A DNA stretch of 57,446 bases, from contig CAJQPO010000021.1 of the NCBI GenBank assembly GCA_905480225.1, forward strand, positions 1 to 57,446. The letters are read 5' to 3'. This document shows, piece by piece, positions 1-8,744 of the stretch. The notes under the pieces are model-generated. The model was not told where the DNA came from and searched no databases. It worked only from the letters and a program-made list of their open reading frames with translations. Source of the stretch: an uncultured Flavobacteriales bacterium (GTDB taxonomy: Bacteria; Bacteroidota; Bacteroidia; Flavobacteriales_D; Parvicellaceae). The position numbers and the translations under genes are program-made. Numbering within the stretch: the first letter of the stretch is position 1; each line of letters begins with the position of its first letter.

Positions 1-631
1 ATGTTGCGTTAGAAGGAACGTAGAAAGTACGGTAGAAATTCACGTAATCTTCTTCTTGAGCTGCGTCTAAGTGCTCCATACTTCCAATCGGAACCCAGTT
101 GTATGGGTGCTTTTTGAACATGCGAGAGAACATTTCTGTAATGAACGATGCGTAAGGTTGATTGTCAACTCGTTGACGTTTTTCTTCCTTTACAACGCTT
201 CTCTGTGTTTCAATTCCCTCAATATCAACGTTTGCATGAAGCATACGCTCACTTTCTAACCAGATTCCTAACTCTAGTTGATTGGAGGGAAGAATTTCAT
301 AGTAGAAGGTTCTGTCTTGCGAAGTATTTGCGTTCAGAGCTCCACCATTCTTTTCAACCAGTTCACTGTATTCACCTCGTTTGATGTTCGTCGATCCTTC
401 GAACAACAGGTGCTCAAAAAAGTGTGCAAATCCTGTTCTATCTGGATTTTCATTTTTTGAACCAACATGGTACATGACACTAACAGTAACAATTGGCGTA
501 CTATGATCTTCGTGGAGAATAACATGTAAACCATTGTCCAAATCGTATTCAACAAATTCAATTTTATTTTGAGCTTGGCAACTTAAACCAATAAATAGCG
601 ACCCAATATATAGCGCAAGTGATATCTTCAT
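1..631 (-). CDS. M16 family zinc metallopeptidase, 3' end cut by window edge
   Basis: An open frame runs from ATG at 631 off the left edge, giving the first 210 residues. The protein starts with a signal peptide (hydrophobic to about residue 17, then S-C-Q-A-Q). The inverted zinc motif HFFEH lies at residues 70-74 (H70 and H74 ligands, E73 catalytic). E150 in the VVKEEKRQR stretch sits 76 residues after H74, where the third ligand of this family is expected. The usual NPDRTGFAHFFEH and RxVVxEE contexts are present, so the N-terminal catalytic half looks intact. An in-frame ATG at 640 would add three residues before the signal peptide. The product is probably an exported, periplasmic or outer-membrane-associated processing peptidase. 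The C-terminal domains lie outside the window, so I cannot tell a single-unit from a double-unit M16 protein. Confidence 0.9.
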   Translation of the reverse strand, partial: MKISLALYIGSLFIGLSCQAQNKIEFVEYDLDNGLHVILHEDHSTPIVTVSVMYHVGSKNENPDRTGFAHFFEHLLFEGSTNIKRGEYSELVEKNGGALNANTSQDRTFYYEILPSNQLELGIWLESERMLHANVDIEGIETQRSVVKEEKRQRVDNQPYASFITEMFSRMFKKHPYNWVPIGSMEHLDAAQEEDYVNFYRTFYVPSNAT

Positions 632-799
632 GTAGTACATTTTTTACGAAGGTAAAAGTAGTATTGTTTGGAACATATTAAAAAAGATATCGTACCAACG
701 GAATGAAATGTGCATGAATGGTTAAATATTTGTAAGGAATATATTATTAGTTAATTCTGAGAAGTATTTTTATAACTTTAACACAAAATTTAAGTCGAA

Positions 800-1162
800 A
801 TGAAAAAAATTATTTTAGTAATAACTGTGATTTGTGCAGTTGGCGCATTGAATGCGCAGGAAATATCACCAAAAGTGAAGCAGAAGGTAGATCAAAAGAT
901 AGCCAAATGGGCCGTTCAAATTGATGCTTCAGAAGAACAGAAAAATGCCATCTCATCTGTTATGATTAAGTATGAATCACTTATTTTGAGTAAGCAAAAG
1001 GATTTATCAAAAGATCGAACCAACCTAACAGAAGTGGAAACGAGCATCAAAGCTTACAAAGAAAACATGCAAAAAGAAGTGGAAGCACTTTTAACTGCTG
1101 ATCAATTAGAGAAATTAAACGGAATTAAAGCCAAAGGAGTCGAAAAGCAAATTTCTAAGTAG
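800..1162 (+). CDS. small exported protein with LTxxQ-like motif
   Basis: The 120-residue product has a clear signal peptide (residues 1-19, ending A-L-N-A-Q). The mature part is almost wholly helical and charged (KVKQKVDQKIAKW, SKQKDLSKDRTN, then EVEALLTADQLEKL near residue 95). Its size, periplasmic address and the LTADQ element recall Spy/CpxP-like LTxxQ periplasmic chaperones, but this is resemblance only. The ATG at 800 follows an A/T-rich leader with no Shine-Dalgarno sequence. The gene converges on the barrel-protein gene with two bases between stops, and I see no terminator hairpin there. Residues 20-120 could equally be a generic periplasmic helical protein. Confidence 0.75.
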   Translation: MKKIILVITVICAVGALNAQEISPKVKQKVDQKIAKWAVQIDASEEQKNAISSVMIKYESLILSKQKDLSKDRTNLTEVETSIKAYKENMQKEVEALLTADQLEKLNGIKAKGVEKQISK

Positions 1163-1164
1163 CC

Positions 1165-1869
1165 TTAATTTCCCCAGGCGGGGCATGTTCCGCAATCGTT
1201 GGTGTTTCTTATTGAAAACCGAATACCAACAGTGAATTGTTGTGTTCTCCAGGTAAAATTGCTAAGAGTAGTTTCTCTATCGAAAATATTTATTAGGCCT
1301 TGATAGTATTTTGTATGTAGGCTTAGTTTATTTGATAATTTTATAATTATCCCCGCTCGAATACCAAAGTCTGGCAGCAGTATGCTCAGGTTGCCTAGCT
1401 GGTCTTCACTTGATTCAATGCCATTAATTGAGGTAGTTATAGTATTGTCTCTTTTTCCACTAGCCGCTATACCAGCTTGTAGACCCAAATAACAAGAGGT
1501 GTTATTAATAGTTATTCCTGAATATATGGGGAAAGTGATATAGGTTAAGTGTTGGCGACCTTCGGTTGTGCTCACTCCAATTTCATTTCCCAATCCATCT
1601 GTGATGGAGCTTTGATAGTTCCAACGACCTTCAATTTGAGCCACGTAGACTTCTAATCCAAAAAGACCTCTGTTTTTGATTTTGGTAAGGTAAAATAACC
1701 CAGCATTTCCTGTTGGCGATATTTTTTCCTGAAAATCAATGTTTTCTCCTTTCATTGATATGCTACTTAGACCTAACGCGAAATCAAATCCGTAACTGTA
1801 AGTCGATTGACTTGCAGATGTGAGTGCAATCAGAAATGTTGGAATAACAAGTAATTTTTTCAATAACAT
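1165..1869 (-). CDS. outer-membrane beta-barrel protein (PorT-like)
   Basis: The 234-residue product has a signal peptide (about residues 1-20, ending T-S-A-S-Q). Alternating hydrophobic and polar strands with many Gly, Tyr and Thr follow, as in the small outer-membrane barrels common in Bacteroidota. Phrases such as GNAGLFYLTKIKNRGLFGLEV and FGIRAGIIIKLSNKLSLHTKYYQGLINIF fit successive barrel strands, and the near-terminal QFTVGIRFSI resembles a closing strand. After it come about 15 polar residues with two Cys (CGTC). No enzymatic motif is visible. The start is 11 bp downstream of the unknown gene at 1881-2441, so the two are probably one transcript. Its cargo or partner cannot be read from sequence. 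Confidence 0.7.
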   Translation of the reverse strand: MLLKKLLVIPTFLIALTSASQSTYSYGFDFALGLSSISMKGENIDFQEKISPTGNAGLFYLTKIKNRGLFGLEVYVAQIEGRWNYQSSITDGLGNEIGVSTTEGRQHLTYITFPIYSGITINNTSCYLGLQAGIAASGKRDNTITTSINGIESSEDQLGNLSILLPDFGIRAGIIIKLSNKLSLHTKYYQGLINIFDRETTLSNFTWRTQQFTVGIRFSIRNTNDCGTCPAWGN

Positions 1870-1880
1870 GATAACGCAAT

Positions 1881-2441
1881 TTAATCATTTTTCATACTTG
1901 CTTTGATCATTTTAGCATGTGTGAAGCCCAAGTTTTTGGCTTCACTAACAGAAATTGCATTCTTGGGTATTTGTTGCAAGCGTATTTTTTTTCCTGGTAT
2001 AGGATTTCCTGGGAAAAATGTGACGACATTCCAACTTGCAGATTTTCTGGAAATAATAAGCGTGGTAGTGTCAGCTAACAATTCTCGTTGGGATTCTACA
2101 TAAAGATTGGCGTATCCCGTTTTTTTAAAGTCACCAATTTTTAAAATAGAGTCTGGTGCCAATGTGTCGAGATCTAATATTCCAGAAATTCCGGGCATAG
2201 GGGTTGAAAAGCACTTAAATCCCGGGCGCACATTTTCAGAATCGAAAGGAGACCAGTATGCAGCAAGCAGGCTTTTATCAAGTGAGATAGGAGAGTGGTT
2301 TGGATAGTAACTTCCTGCTCTGTTTGGATTAGGTGCACCATTAGGTATTAATCCCGCCCTTTGATTCAATGTATTCGACCAGTATATTTTATTGAAGTAC
2401 TTCGTGTTTTCAAAAGCCTCAATAATTTCAATCCTGGTCAT
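1881..2441 (-). CDS. hypothetical protein, 186 aa
   Basis: I do not recognise this family. The ATG at 2441 opens a 186-residue frame with no signal peptide or membrane segment. The first third is rich in Asn, Pro, Gly and Tyr (NGAPNPNRAGSYYPNHSP), the middle has several Trp/Phe, and the end is basic (AKMIKASMKND). Codon choice looks like the neighbours. It lies just downstream of the gap terminator and 11 bp before the barrel protein, probably in the same transcript. Lack of a secretion signal makes it odd company for an outer-membrane protein. A start further upstream cannot be excluded. Confidence 0.55.
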   Translation of the reverse strand: MTRIEIIEAFENTKYFNKIYWSNTLNQRAGLIPNGAPNPNRAGSYYPNHSPISLDKSLLAAYWSPFDSENVRPGFKCFSTPMPGISGILDLDTLAPDSILKIGDFKKTGYANLYVESQRELLADTTTLIISRKSASWNVVTFFPGNPIPGKKIRLQQIPKNAISVSEAKNLGFTHAKMIKASMKND

Positions 2442-2482
2442 GTAATTTGTAAAAACACCTCTTAATACTAACTCAAAGTACG

Positions 2483-2523
2483 GAAAAAAACAATCCCATT
2501 TCAGTCTTTGTGAAATGGGATTG
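2483..2523 (-). terminator. Rho-independent terminator of gap
   Basis: A perfect 13-bp inverted repeat (2491-2503 with 2511-2523) has a 7-base loop. On the minus strand it is followed directly by seven T residues (A run at 2484-2490 on the plus strand). It lies 24 bp after the gap stop codon. Confidence 0.9.
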
Positions 2524-2546
2524 ACTTATTAAATATGGACGTTCAT

Positions 2547-4007
2547 TCAATAATAAATTAGTCTCCGAACTTGTGCGACATATTTGGCAAGTCTGATAAC
2601 TTGTTTTGTGTATCCAAATTCATTGTCATACCAAACATACAATACAATATTCTTTTTGTCCGGCGAAACAATTGTTGCATTGCTGTCAAAAACAGCGCAA
2701 CAAGTGTTGCCAATAATGTCATTACTCACCAGCTCCTCATTGATGTTGTAATTGATCTGATTAATTAAATCTCCTTCTAAAGCAGATTTTCGCAGATAAT
2801 TATTGACCTCATCAATCGTTGTGACCTTGGAAACTGTAAGGTTCATGATAGCCAGCGAACCATTCGGAGTAGGAACACGAACCGCATTTGCAGTCAATTT
2901 ATCTTTTAAACTCGGTATTACTTTTGTTACAGCTTTACCAGCTCCTGTGGAGGTAATGACCATATTGATTGCTGCAGATCTTCCTCTTCTAGGCTTTTTG
3001 TGCATGTTATCCAGCAAGTTTTGATCATTGGTGTAGGCATGAACGGTTTCAATATGTCCTTTAACAACTCCAAGATTGTCTTCGATTACTTTTAGAACCG
3101 GGGAGATTGCATTTGTGGTGCACGATGCAGCGGAAAAAATGTTTGTTTCTGCTACATCCATTTCCTTATGGTTTATCCCGTATACAATATTGGGAATTTC
3201 CCCTCCAGGTGCTGTAAGTATAACTTTACTAGCACCTTTCGAAGATAAATGCCTACTTAATGCTTCTTTATCTTTAAATACACCAGTATTGTCAATTACA
3301 AGCACATTTTTCATATCATATGCTGTGTAATCAATGTCCTCAGGGTTTTTAGCTTCTATCATTTCAATAATTTGCCCATTAACAATCAGTCGCTTGTTTG
3401 CAAGGTCTGATTGGACGGTTCCGTTGAAAGTACCGTGAACTGAATCATTGCGAAGTAAAGCGGCTCTTTTTATTATTTGTTCGTCACTTGTGTTACGCGT
3501 TACAATTGCTCTAAGTCTAAGTTGTTGACCTTTTCCTGCTTGTTTGATGAGTTCTCTAGCCGCTAGTCGACCAATTCGTCCAAAACCATAAAGAACAACG
3601 TCTCTCGGTTCAAAACGATGTTTGTCTTTTCCAATAAAATTAGACAACGTAGAGCTCAAAAATGCTTCAATATTGGCATGTTCATTTTTTTCCAATAAAT
3701 ATTGCTTGGTGAGCTTTCCAATGTCAATTTTGGACGGGGCTAAATCCATGGAGCGCATTACTTTAGCAACTTTTGCGGCAGTATGTGCATCAATGTGTTT
3801 TAGTACTACGTTGTCAGCATAGTCAAATAAATTCAGTACTTCGTTGACGCCCAAATCGACAAGTTGATTCCTGAAAAATACCAGCTCGACTCCCTGGTCA
3901 TACATTAATGTTCCTACTGAGTTAATTAGACTAACTGTGGCTCTCTCTTTGCTAACCCAGCTTTGCAATTCGGCTTCATAACCGGTTTTTGCTTCCATGA
4001 TTTTCAT
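2547..4007 (-). CDS. gap: glyceraldehyde-3-phosphate dehydrogenase, long form
   Basis: The enzyme catalyses NAD(P)-dependent oxidative phosphorylation of glyceraldehyde 3-phosphate in glycolysis or the reverse step in gluconeogenesis. The GFGRIGR nucleotide loop is at 141-147, the catalytic Cys at C296 in ASCTTN, and the paired His at H323 in TVHAYTND. The substrate-binding stretch STGAGKAVTKVIP and the WYDNEFGY motif near the end are present. At 486 residues it is about 150 longer than standard GAPDH. The extra part is an N-terminal helical extension of about 130 residues before the Rossmann fold. From memory this long form is typical of Bacteroidota. The gene stands alone, downstream of rpoD on the same strand, and ends in a strong terminator. 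Cofactor preference is not clear from sequence. Confidence 0.95.
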   Translation of the reverse strand: MKIMEAKTGYEAELQSWVSKERATVSLINSVGTLMYDQGVELVFFRNQLVDLGVNEVLNLFDYADNVVLKHIDAHTAAKVAKVMRSMDLAPSKIDIGKLTKQYLLEKNEHANIEAFLSSTLSNFIGKDKHRFEPRDVVLYGFGRIGRLAARELIKQAGKGQQLRLRAIVTRNTSDEQIIKRAALLRNDSVHGTFNGTVQSDLANKRLIVNGQIIEMIEAKNPEDIDYTAYDMKNVLVIDNTGVFKDKEALSRHLSSKGASKVILTAPGGEIPNIVYGINHKEMDVAETNIFSAASCTTNAISPVLKVIEDNLGVVKGHIETVHAYTNDQNLLDNMHKKPRRGRSAAINMVITSTGAGKAVTKVIPSLKDKLTANAVRVPTPNGSLAIMNLTVSKVTTIDEVNNYLRKSALEGDLINQINYNINEELVSNDIIGNTCCAVFDSNATIVSPDKKNIVLYVWYDNEFGYTKQVIRLAKYVAQVRRLIYY

Positions 4008-4067
4008 TTAGATTGAAGTGATTTAATAACAAAAACATAGTGCTCTTGTTTTGACTTTTAGATGTAA

Positions 4068-4931
4068 TTATCCTAAATAAGTTTTTAACAGTTTGCTTCT
4101 TGAGGTGTGCCTCAACCTCCTAATTGCTTTCTCTTTAATTTGCCGAACGCGCTCCCGAGTTAAATCAAATTTTGATCCGATCTCTTCTAAGGTAAGCCCG
4201 TGCTGCATTCCAATTCCGAAGAAAAGGCGAATAACGTCTCTTTCTCTATCTGTTAATGTGCTTAATGATCGTTCAATTTCTCTTTGTAAGGATTCTCGCA
4301 TTAAATCTACATCGGCCTTCGGTGAGTCAGAATTAACAAGCACATCTAATAATGAGTTGTTTTCTCCATCTACAAAAGGAGCGTCCACAGATATGTGTCG
4401 CCCAGAAACTTTCAGTGTGTCTGCCACTTTACCTTCAGGAAGATCTAATGCCTTAGCCATTTCTGAAGCTGATGGAGGCCTTTCGTACTCCTGTTCCAGT
4501 TTGGCAAAAGCTTTGTTGATTTTATTTAATGAGCCTACTTGATTTAGGGGTAGCCTAACAATTCTTGATTGTTCTGCCAAAGCTTGTAGAATTGATTGCC
4601 GAATCCACCAAACGGCATAAGAGATGAATTTAAATCCCCTCGTCTCATCAAATCTTTGGGCAGCTTTGATTAGACCTAAATTACCTTCATTAATTAAATC
4701 CGGTAGTGTCAATCCTTGATTCTGATATTGCTTAGCTACAGAAACAACAAATCTCAGATTTGCTTTGGTCATTTTTTCTAAAGCGATTTGATCGCCTTCT
4801 CTAATTTTTTTTGCTAATACAACTTCTTCTTCTGCAGTAATTAAATCTTCTCGACCAATCTCTTGTAAGTATTTATCTAAAGATGCACTTTCACGATTGG
4901 TTATTGATTTCGTGATTTTAAGTTGTCTCAT
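4068..4931 (-). CDS. rpoD: primary RNA polymerase sigma factor RpoD
   Basis: This is the housekeeping sigma-70 factor in the short Bacteroidota form (287 residues, without the long 1.1 and non-conserved regions of E. coli RpoD). Region 1.2 is at the N-terminus (DKYLQEIG). Region 2 carries the core-binding and -10 recognition segment ([41 protein letters not shown]). Region 3 follows, and region 4 holds the helix-turn-helix ([29 protein letters not shown]). The ATG at 4931 gives the usual [15 protein letters not shown] start seen in this group. A good promoter lies 50-80 bp upstream. The altered region 2/4 chemistry of this group goes with the TTG/TAnnTTTG promoters found elsewhere in this window. 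Confidence 0.97.
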   Translation of the reverse strand: MRQLKITKSITNRESASLDKYLQEIGREDLITAEEEVVLAKKIREGDQIALEKMTKANLRFVVSVAKQYQNQGLTLPDLINEGNLGLIKAAQRFDETRGFKFISYAVWWIRQSILQALAEQSRIVRLPLNQVGSLNKINKAFAKLEQEYERPPSASEMAKALDLPEGKVADTLKVSGRHISVDAPFVDGENNSLLDVLVNSDSPKADVDLMRESLQREIERSLSTLTDRERDVIRLFFGIGMQHGLTLEEIGSKFDLTRERVRQIKEKAIRRLRHTSRSKLLKTYLG

Positions 4932-4982
4932 TCGTTTTTAAAGGTTTTTTAGGTAAAGGAATTGCCTATGCTGACAAGTGTG

Positions 4983-5013
4983 CAAACATAGATTATTTAC
5001 CAACGCTAGTCAA
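4983..5013 (-). promoter_or_regulatory. Bacteroidota-type promoter of rpoD
   Basis: On the minus strand, TTG (5013-5011) is separated by 20 bases from TATGTTTG (4990-4983). This matches the TTTG / TAnnTTTG consensus of Bacteroidota primary sigma factors and leaves a leader of about 45 bases before rpoD. Confidence 0.6.
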
Positions 5014-5121
5014 CTGTTTTTGGGCAATTTGAAAATGGTTTTTCAACATGTTGTTAATAAATTTTTGGGCATTAATTTTCTATTAATTAGCGGTGTGATT
5101 AATCGCAATATGACATCAATG

Positions 5122-6600
5122 TCATAAGCCGAATCCAAAATAGGCCTTTCCACCATTAGCAGTAATTCCTTCAATTAAGATTCCACCTTTTTTTGAATTT
5201 AAAAGATTTACTAATTCTTCTGGATTAGAAATGGGCTTTTGATCTACTTTGGTTATGATAATTCCTTCTTTAATCCCTGCACTTCGTAATTTACCAGGGC
5301 CAATTGTTGCTACCTTGACTCCATTTTTTATCTTAAGTAACCTCATGTCTTCCGCATTGATTTTCTTAAAAGTTGCACCCAAAGCGGTGAGCTTATTAAT
5401 TTCAACTTTATCCATCATTTTTGTTTTTCCTTCTTTATTTCGCAGGGTTATGTGGATTAATTTTTCCGCATTACCTCGCTTAATGGTTAAAGAAATTTTG
5501 TCTCCAGGTCTAAACTTACCAACCTGTTCTTGAAGTGCTGGAACTGAGTTAATGGTTAATGATCCAATTTTTGTAATTACATCACCCTCTTGAACACCTG
5601 CGTCGGCAGCGGCTCCGTCTGTAATTAATCCCGTCACAAGAACGCCATCTGTGTTATTTAACTCTTTCTCATTGGCAATTTCCTGGCTAATATCGGCCAG
5701 TGCAACTCCGATAAATGCGCGTTGAACCAACCCAAATTTTAATAAATCATCAGTAACTTTTTTCACAATGTCTGCTGGAACTGCAAATGAATAGCCTGAA
5801 TATGAACCTGTTCTTGAGGCAATGGCCGTATTTATACCGATTAATTCACCTCGAACATTAACGAGGGCACCACCACTATTACCTGGATTGACAGCAGCAT
5901 CTGTTTGAATAAATGATTCTAATGGAAATATCTCTTTATTCTCATCGTATTGTAACAAATCAATATCTCTTGCTTTGGCGCTAACAATACCGGCCGTAAC
6001 TGTAGAATTTAAGTTAAATGGATTTCCAACGGCAAGAACCCATTCTCCAATTCTTACGTTGTCGGAATTACCAAATGAAATAAATGGAAGTCCGGTTTCC
6101 TCAATTTTCAATAATGCAATATCCGTACTTGGATCAGCACCAACTAACTTGGCTTTATAGCTTTTATCATTGTCTAAAGTGATTTGAATATTATCGGCGT
6201 CATCGATTACGTGATTATTGGTTACGATATAACCGTCTTCAGAAATAATGACACCAGAACCTGTTGCTTGCTGTTTTCTGTTTCCTTCCCCTGGTCCGTA
6301 AAAAAATTCATAAAATGGATCTCGCCTGAATTCTTGGGTAAATTCGTTGGTCACATGAACGACTGCATTCAGTGTGACTTCTGCAGCATAGGTAAAATCC
6401 ATTGCCAATTCTGGAGAGGAACTGGTTCGAATGCCCACTGTTTGTGTTGGCTCAGAAACTATTTCTTGATCTAAAATCTTCGTAATTTCAGAAGATTTAG
6501 TATTTTTATTGGAATCAAAAGAGTTAGAAATAGTCATTGCAAAAGCCACCATTATCCCTCCTGTAATTCCTGCTAAAATTGTCTTTCCTAATGTTTTCAT
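5122..6600 (-). CDS. HtrA/DegP-family periplasmic serine protease
   Basis: This is an envelope quality-control protease and chaperone of the trypsin-like S1C family. An N-terminal membrane or signal segment spans residues 8-26. The protease domain carries the full triad: H130 (TNNHVIDD), D160 (PSTDIALL) and S242 (NPGNSGGAL). The LA loop and GNPFNL oxyanion region are recognisable. Two PDZ domains follow at about 290-385 and 400-490. The length (492) and two-PDZ layout match DegP/DegQ rather than single-PDZ DegS. The gene is monocistronic and divergent from the dapF operon. A short inverted repeat (ATGACAT-CA-ATGTCAT, 5110-5125) straddles its stop codon but lacks a T-run. No RpoE-like or Cpx-like site is recognisable. 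Confidence 0.95.
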   Translation of the reverse strand: MKTLGKTILAGITGGIMVAFAMTISNSFDSNKNTKSSEITKILDQEIVSEPTQTVGIRTSSSPELAMDFTYAAEVTLNAVVHVTNEFTQEFRRDPFYEFFYGPGEGNRKQQATGSGVIISEDGYIVTNNHVIDDADNIQITLDNDKSYKAKLVGADPSTDIALLKIEETGLPFISFGNSDNVRIGEWVLAVGNPFNLNSTVTAGIVSAKARDIDLLQYDENKEIFPLESFIQTDAAVNPGNSGGALVNVRGELIGINTAIASRTGSYSGYSFAVPADIVKKVTDDLLKFGLVQRAFIGVALADISQEIANEKELNNTDGVLVTGLITDGAAADAGVQEGDVITKIGSLTINSVPALQEQVGKFRPGDKISLTIKRGNAEKLIHITLRNKEGKTKMMDKVEINKLTALGATFKKINAEDMRLLKIKNGVKVATIGPGKLRSAGIKEGIIITKVDQKPISNPEELVNLLNSKKGGILIEGITANGGKAYFGFGL

Positions 6601-6666
6601 TGATGTTGCTAATTATTTTTTATTAAAATAAATTCATAACCGCTTAAAACTGTAGTTTAAGTTGGC

Positions 6667-6674
6667 TAAATTTG
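6667..6674 (+). promoter_or_regulatory. candidate -7 element of the dapF operon
   Basis: TAAATTTG matches TAnnTTTG and lies 57 bp before the first start codon of the run. No TTG is visible at the proper upstream distance, so the call is tentative. Confidence 0.35.
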
Positions 6675-6731
6675 TTCTTATGTGAATAACGCTTGAAAAA
6701 GCGACTTGTTTCACCAATGTCTTGTTAAAAG

Positions 6732-7454
6732 TTGTTAACGTTGAGAGCCTTGAAATACATACTGGTTTTTTTTGTAGGAGTTAGCATAGGTGTTGCCATC
6801 TTATTGTTGGCAGGTTATGATAAGCAAGCGGACAATCAGCAGCAATTAAAAACAACATCAATAATTAAGGTTGTTAAACCAGCAGAAGGTATTGAACCAA
6901 AACTAGAGCGTAATGTGGTGTCGAAACCTGAACAAATAGTCAACAGCCAATTGAATCGGAAGATTAATCGATTAGCAGATTCACTACTGTCATTAAAAAC
7001 AAGAGTAGATAGCTTAAGTAATTTTCAAAATAGTGACACGATTATATTTGCTGATTCTGCAAAATTGGTTCTTGATTCTATTGATATCCTTGGGGAAGAG
7101 ATAGTTGTGCAACGAGATGTGTTGTTATCTACAGAGTTGGTAAAAATAGATTTTATAGGTTTGGAAAACGAATTTGACTCAAGTAATGTCTTGATTGATT
7201 CTTTAAAAAGGACCTTAAACATTATGGATGAGCCCACGGTGGAGTTTCTGAAAATCGAGCTTTGGAAATCGCCATTGAATTACCGAGGGTATAAAATGTC
7301 GAAATCAACACTGGTGATATATGGTCTCATGAATGAATTGGTTCTTAAGGTATATGCAGATCATGAATGTATCTTCTTAACAACTAATGAAGCTAATTAT
7401 CAATTTGAACAAACCGTTGATTTTAAGGAACTTTGTATTGTTGCAAAACCATGA
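6732..7454 (+). CDS. single-span membrane protein with coiled-coil domain, unknown function
   Basis: I do not recognise the family. The 240-residue product has one N-terminal membrane segment (about residues 8-27, GVSIGVAILLLAG). A polar, heptad-like stretch (residues 70-160, LNRKINRLADSLLSLKTRVDSL and similar) likely forms a coiled coil. A small C-terminal part with mixed strands follows (YKMSKSTLVIYGL, EANYQFEQTVDF). The topology predicts a short cytoplasmic tail and a periplasmic body. No ATG fits the start: TTG at 6732 or TTG at 6741 are the only candidates. The stop overlaps the dapF ATG (ATGA), implying translational coupling. Its place at the head of a run containing dapF and mltG suggests an envelope role, but that is guilt by association. 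Confidence 0.65.
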   Translation: MLTLRALKYILVFFVGVSIGVAILLLAGYDKQADNQQQLKTTSIIKVVKPAEGIEPKLERNVVSKPEQIVNSQLNRKINRLADSLLSLKTRVDSLSNFQNSDTIIFADSAKLVLDSIDILGEEIVVQRDVLLSTELVKIDFIGLENEFDSSNVLIDSLKRTLNIMDEPTVEFLKIELWKSPLNYRGYKMSKSTLVIYGLMNELVLKVYADHECIFLTTNEANYQFEQTVDFKELCIVAKP

Positions 7455-8224
7455 TAAAATTTCATAAATACCAAGGTACAGGAAACGACTTTATTGTTTT
7501 TGACAATCGCAAAGGGAAAGTAGCTAATGATAATGCTGCGTTTGTGAAGAAATGGTGTGATAGAAAATTCGGTATTGGGGCTGATGGTATGATTTTTATT
7601 GTAAATCATCCAGAATGTGATTTTGAAATGATTTATTTTAATGCTGATGGTTCTCAAAGCTTTTGTGGAAATGGGAGTAGATGTGCTGTTTTATTTGCTA
7701 AGTCTTTAGGGATTATTAACTCGAATACAACCTTTGCTGCAATTGATGGTATGCACTCTGCGCAAATAGATGAAAATGACTTGGTACATTTGAGGATGAA
7801 GGATGTTGATGTAGTGGAAGAAGAAGAAGGACGATTCTTTATTGACACGGGTTCTCCACATTACATAGAATACGTGAACGATATAAAATCAGTGGATGTA
7901 GTAAAAAAAGGAAAAGAGATTAGGTATTCGAGTCGATTTAAAGAGCTTGGAACCAACGTGAATTTTGTAGGAGTAGGAGAAGATCGTTTACTGGTGCGAA
8001 CCTATGAACGCGGGGTGGAAGATGAAACGTTGAGTTGTGGAACGGGTGTTACGGCCGTGGCTATTAGTGCAGCTCGAGAAGAATTAGGGATTTATGAAGT
8101 TCTTATTCAAACGATGGGGGGAACCTTAGAGGTTTCTTATGAAAAAACTGCGCCAATGAGATATACGAATATCAGTTTGATTGGCCCGGCATTGAAGGTG
8201 TTTGATGGAGTTATCAATGAGTAG
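7451..8224 (+). CDS. dapF: diaminopimelate epimerase
   Basis: DapF interconverts LL- and meso-diaminopimelate, the last epimerisation before meso-DAP enters lysine and peptidoglycan synthesis in the cytoplasm. The two-base cysteine mechanism is visible: C72 in FCGNGSRC and C196 in LSCGTGVTAV. The N-terminal FHKYQGTGNDFIVFD signature fixes the start at ATG 7451 (257 residues); an earlier in-frame start would add six residues with no family match. The start overlaps the previous stop as ATGA. Length is close to the family norm (about 275). The gene belongs to the plus-strand run that also carries mltG. Confidence 0.97.
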   Translation: MIKFHKYQGTGNDFIVFDNRKGKVANDNAAFVKKWCDRKFGIGADGMIFIVNHPECDFEMIYFNADGSQSFCGNGSRCAVLFAKSLGIINSNTTFAAIDGMHSAQIDENDLVHLRMKDVDVVEEEEGRFFIDTGSPHYIEYVNDIKSVDVVKKGKEIRYSSRFKELGTNVNFVGVGEDRLLVRTYERGVEDETLSCGTGVTAVAISAAREELGIYEVLIQTMGGTLEVSYEKTAPMRYTNISLIGPALKVFDGVINE

Positions 8225-8744
8225 AGAAACATTAACCAATATCGTGGAAATGAACGAGTCATTCTTGAGTGATGGCTTTTTTATTGTTTTATTTCATGCG
8301 AATAAAATTCCACCTCACTTAGGACTAATTGCCTCTAGCAAATATTTTAGTCTAACGGCTACCGAAACTCAAATAGGTATAGATATTGAACCAATCTGGA
8401 GAGTCATTAGAAGCAAGTCAATAGAAACTATTTTTATTCAAATTGATTGCAACCCAAATATGAAGCATTTATCTGTAATTTTCGATGCTTATGAAAATGT
8501 TGTAGAAAGGGAATTTACTTGTTTACAACCCATAAAAGAATTTTTCGAAAAGGAATGCCTACTAAATGTTGAGGAAGTTAACTTTGTATTTGATTTAATA
8601 AAAAAGCTCAAAGAAAAAGAAATGATAATGCAAAGTTTTCATTTAAATATGGGTAATCACATTAACGAAGGGGATTTTCAATTGCAAGAATACACATTAG
8701 ACGATATTTATAAGAGAATTTCTGCTATTCAACGCACGTGCTAA
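8217..8744 (+). CDS. hypothetical protein, 175 aa
   Basis: I do not recognise a named domain. The frame starts at ATG 8217 inside the end of dapF (8-base overlap); ATG 8205 and ATG 8250 are alternatives. The protein is soluble, with no signal peptide. An early beta-rich stretch (GFFIVLFHANKIPPHLGLI, then YFSLTATETQIGIDIEP) precedes a helical second half with an acidic/basic patch (FDLIKKLKEKEMIMQSFHLN). The N-terminal part faintly recalls conserved hypothetical proteins I remember from flavobacterial genomes, but I cannot attach a function. Its stop is followed immediately by the start of the acetyltransferase (TAAATG), so it is co-translated with its neighbours. Coupling to dapF on one side suggests a conserved operon member rather than a chance frame. 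Confidence 0.7.
   Translation: MSRETLTNIVEMNESFLSDGFFIVLFHANKIPPHLGLIASSKYFSLTATETQIGIDIEPIWRVIRSKSIETIFIQIDCNPNMKHLSVIFDAYENVVEREFTCLQPIKEFFEKECLLNVEEVNFVFDLIKKLKEKEMIMQSFHLNMGNHINEGDFQLQEYTLDDIYKRISAIQRTC

Noticed and set aside
71-561. Short frames on both strands at the left edge
   Set aside because: They overlap the M16 peptidase frame, whose HxxEH motif and signal peptide are clear.
4093-4542. 149-aa plus-strand frame opposite rpoD
   Set aside because: Antisense shadow of conserved sigma-factor coding sequence.
5110-5125. ATGACAT-CA-ATGTCAT palindrome over the htrA stop
   Set aside because: Two-base loop and no T-run; neither a terminator nor a supported operator.
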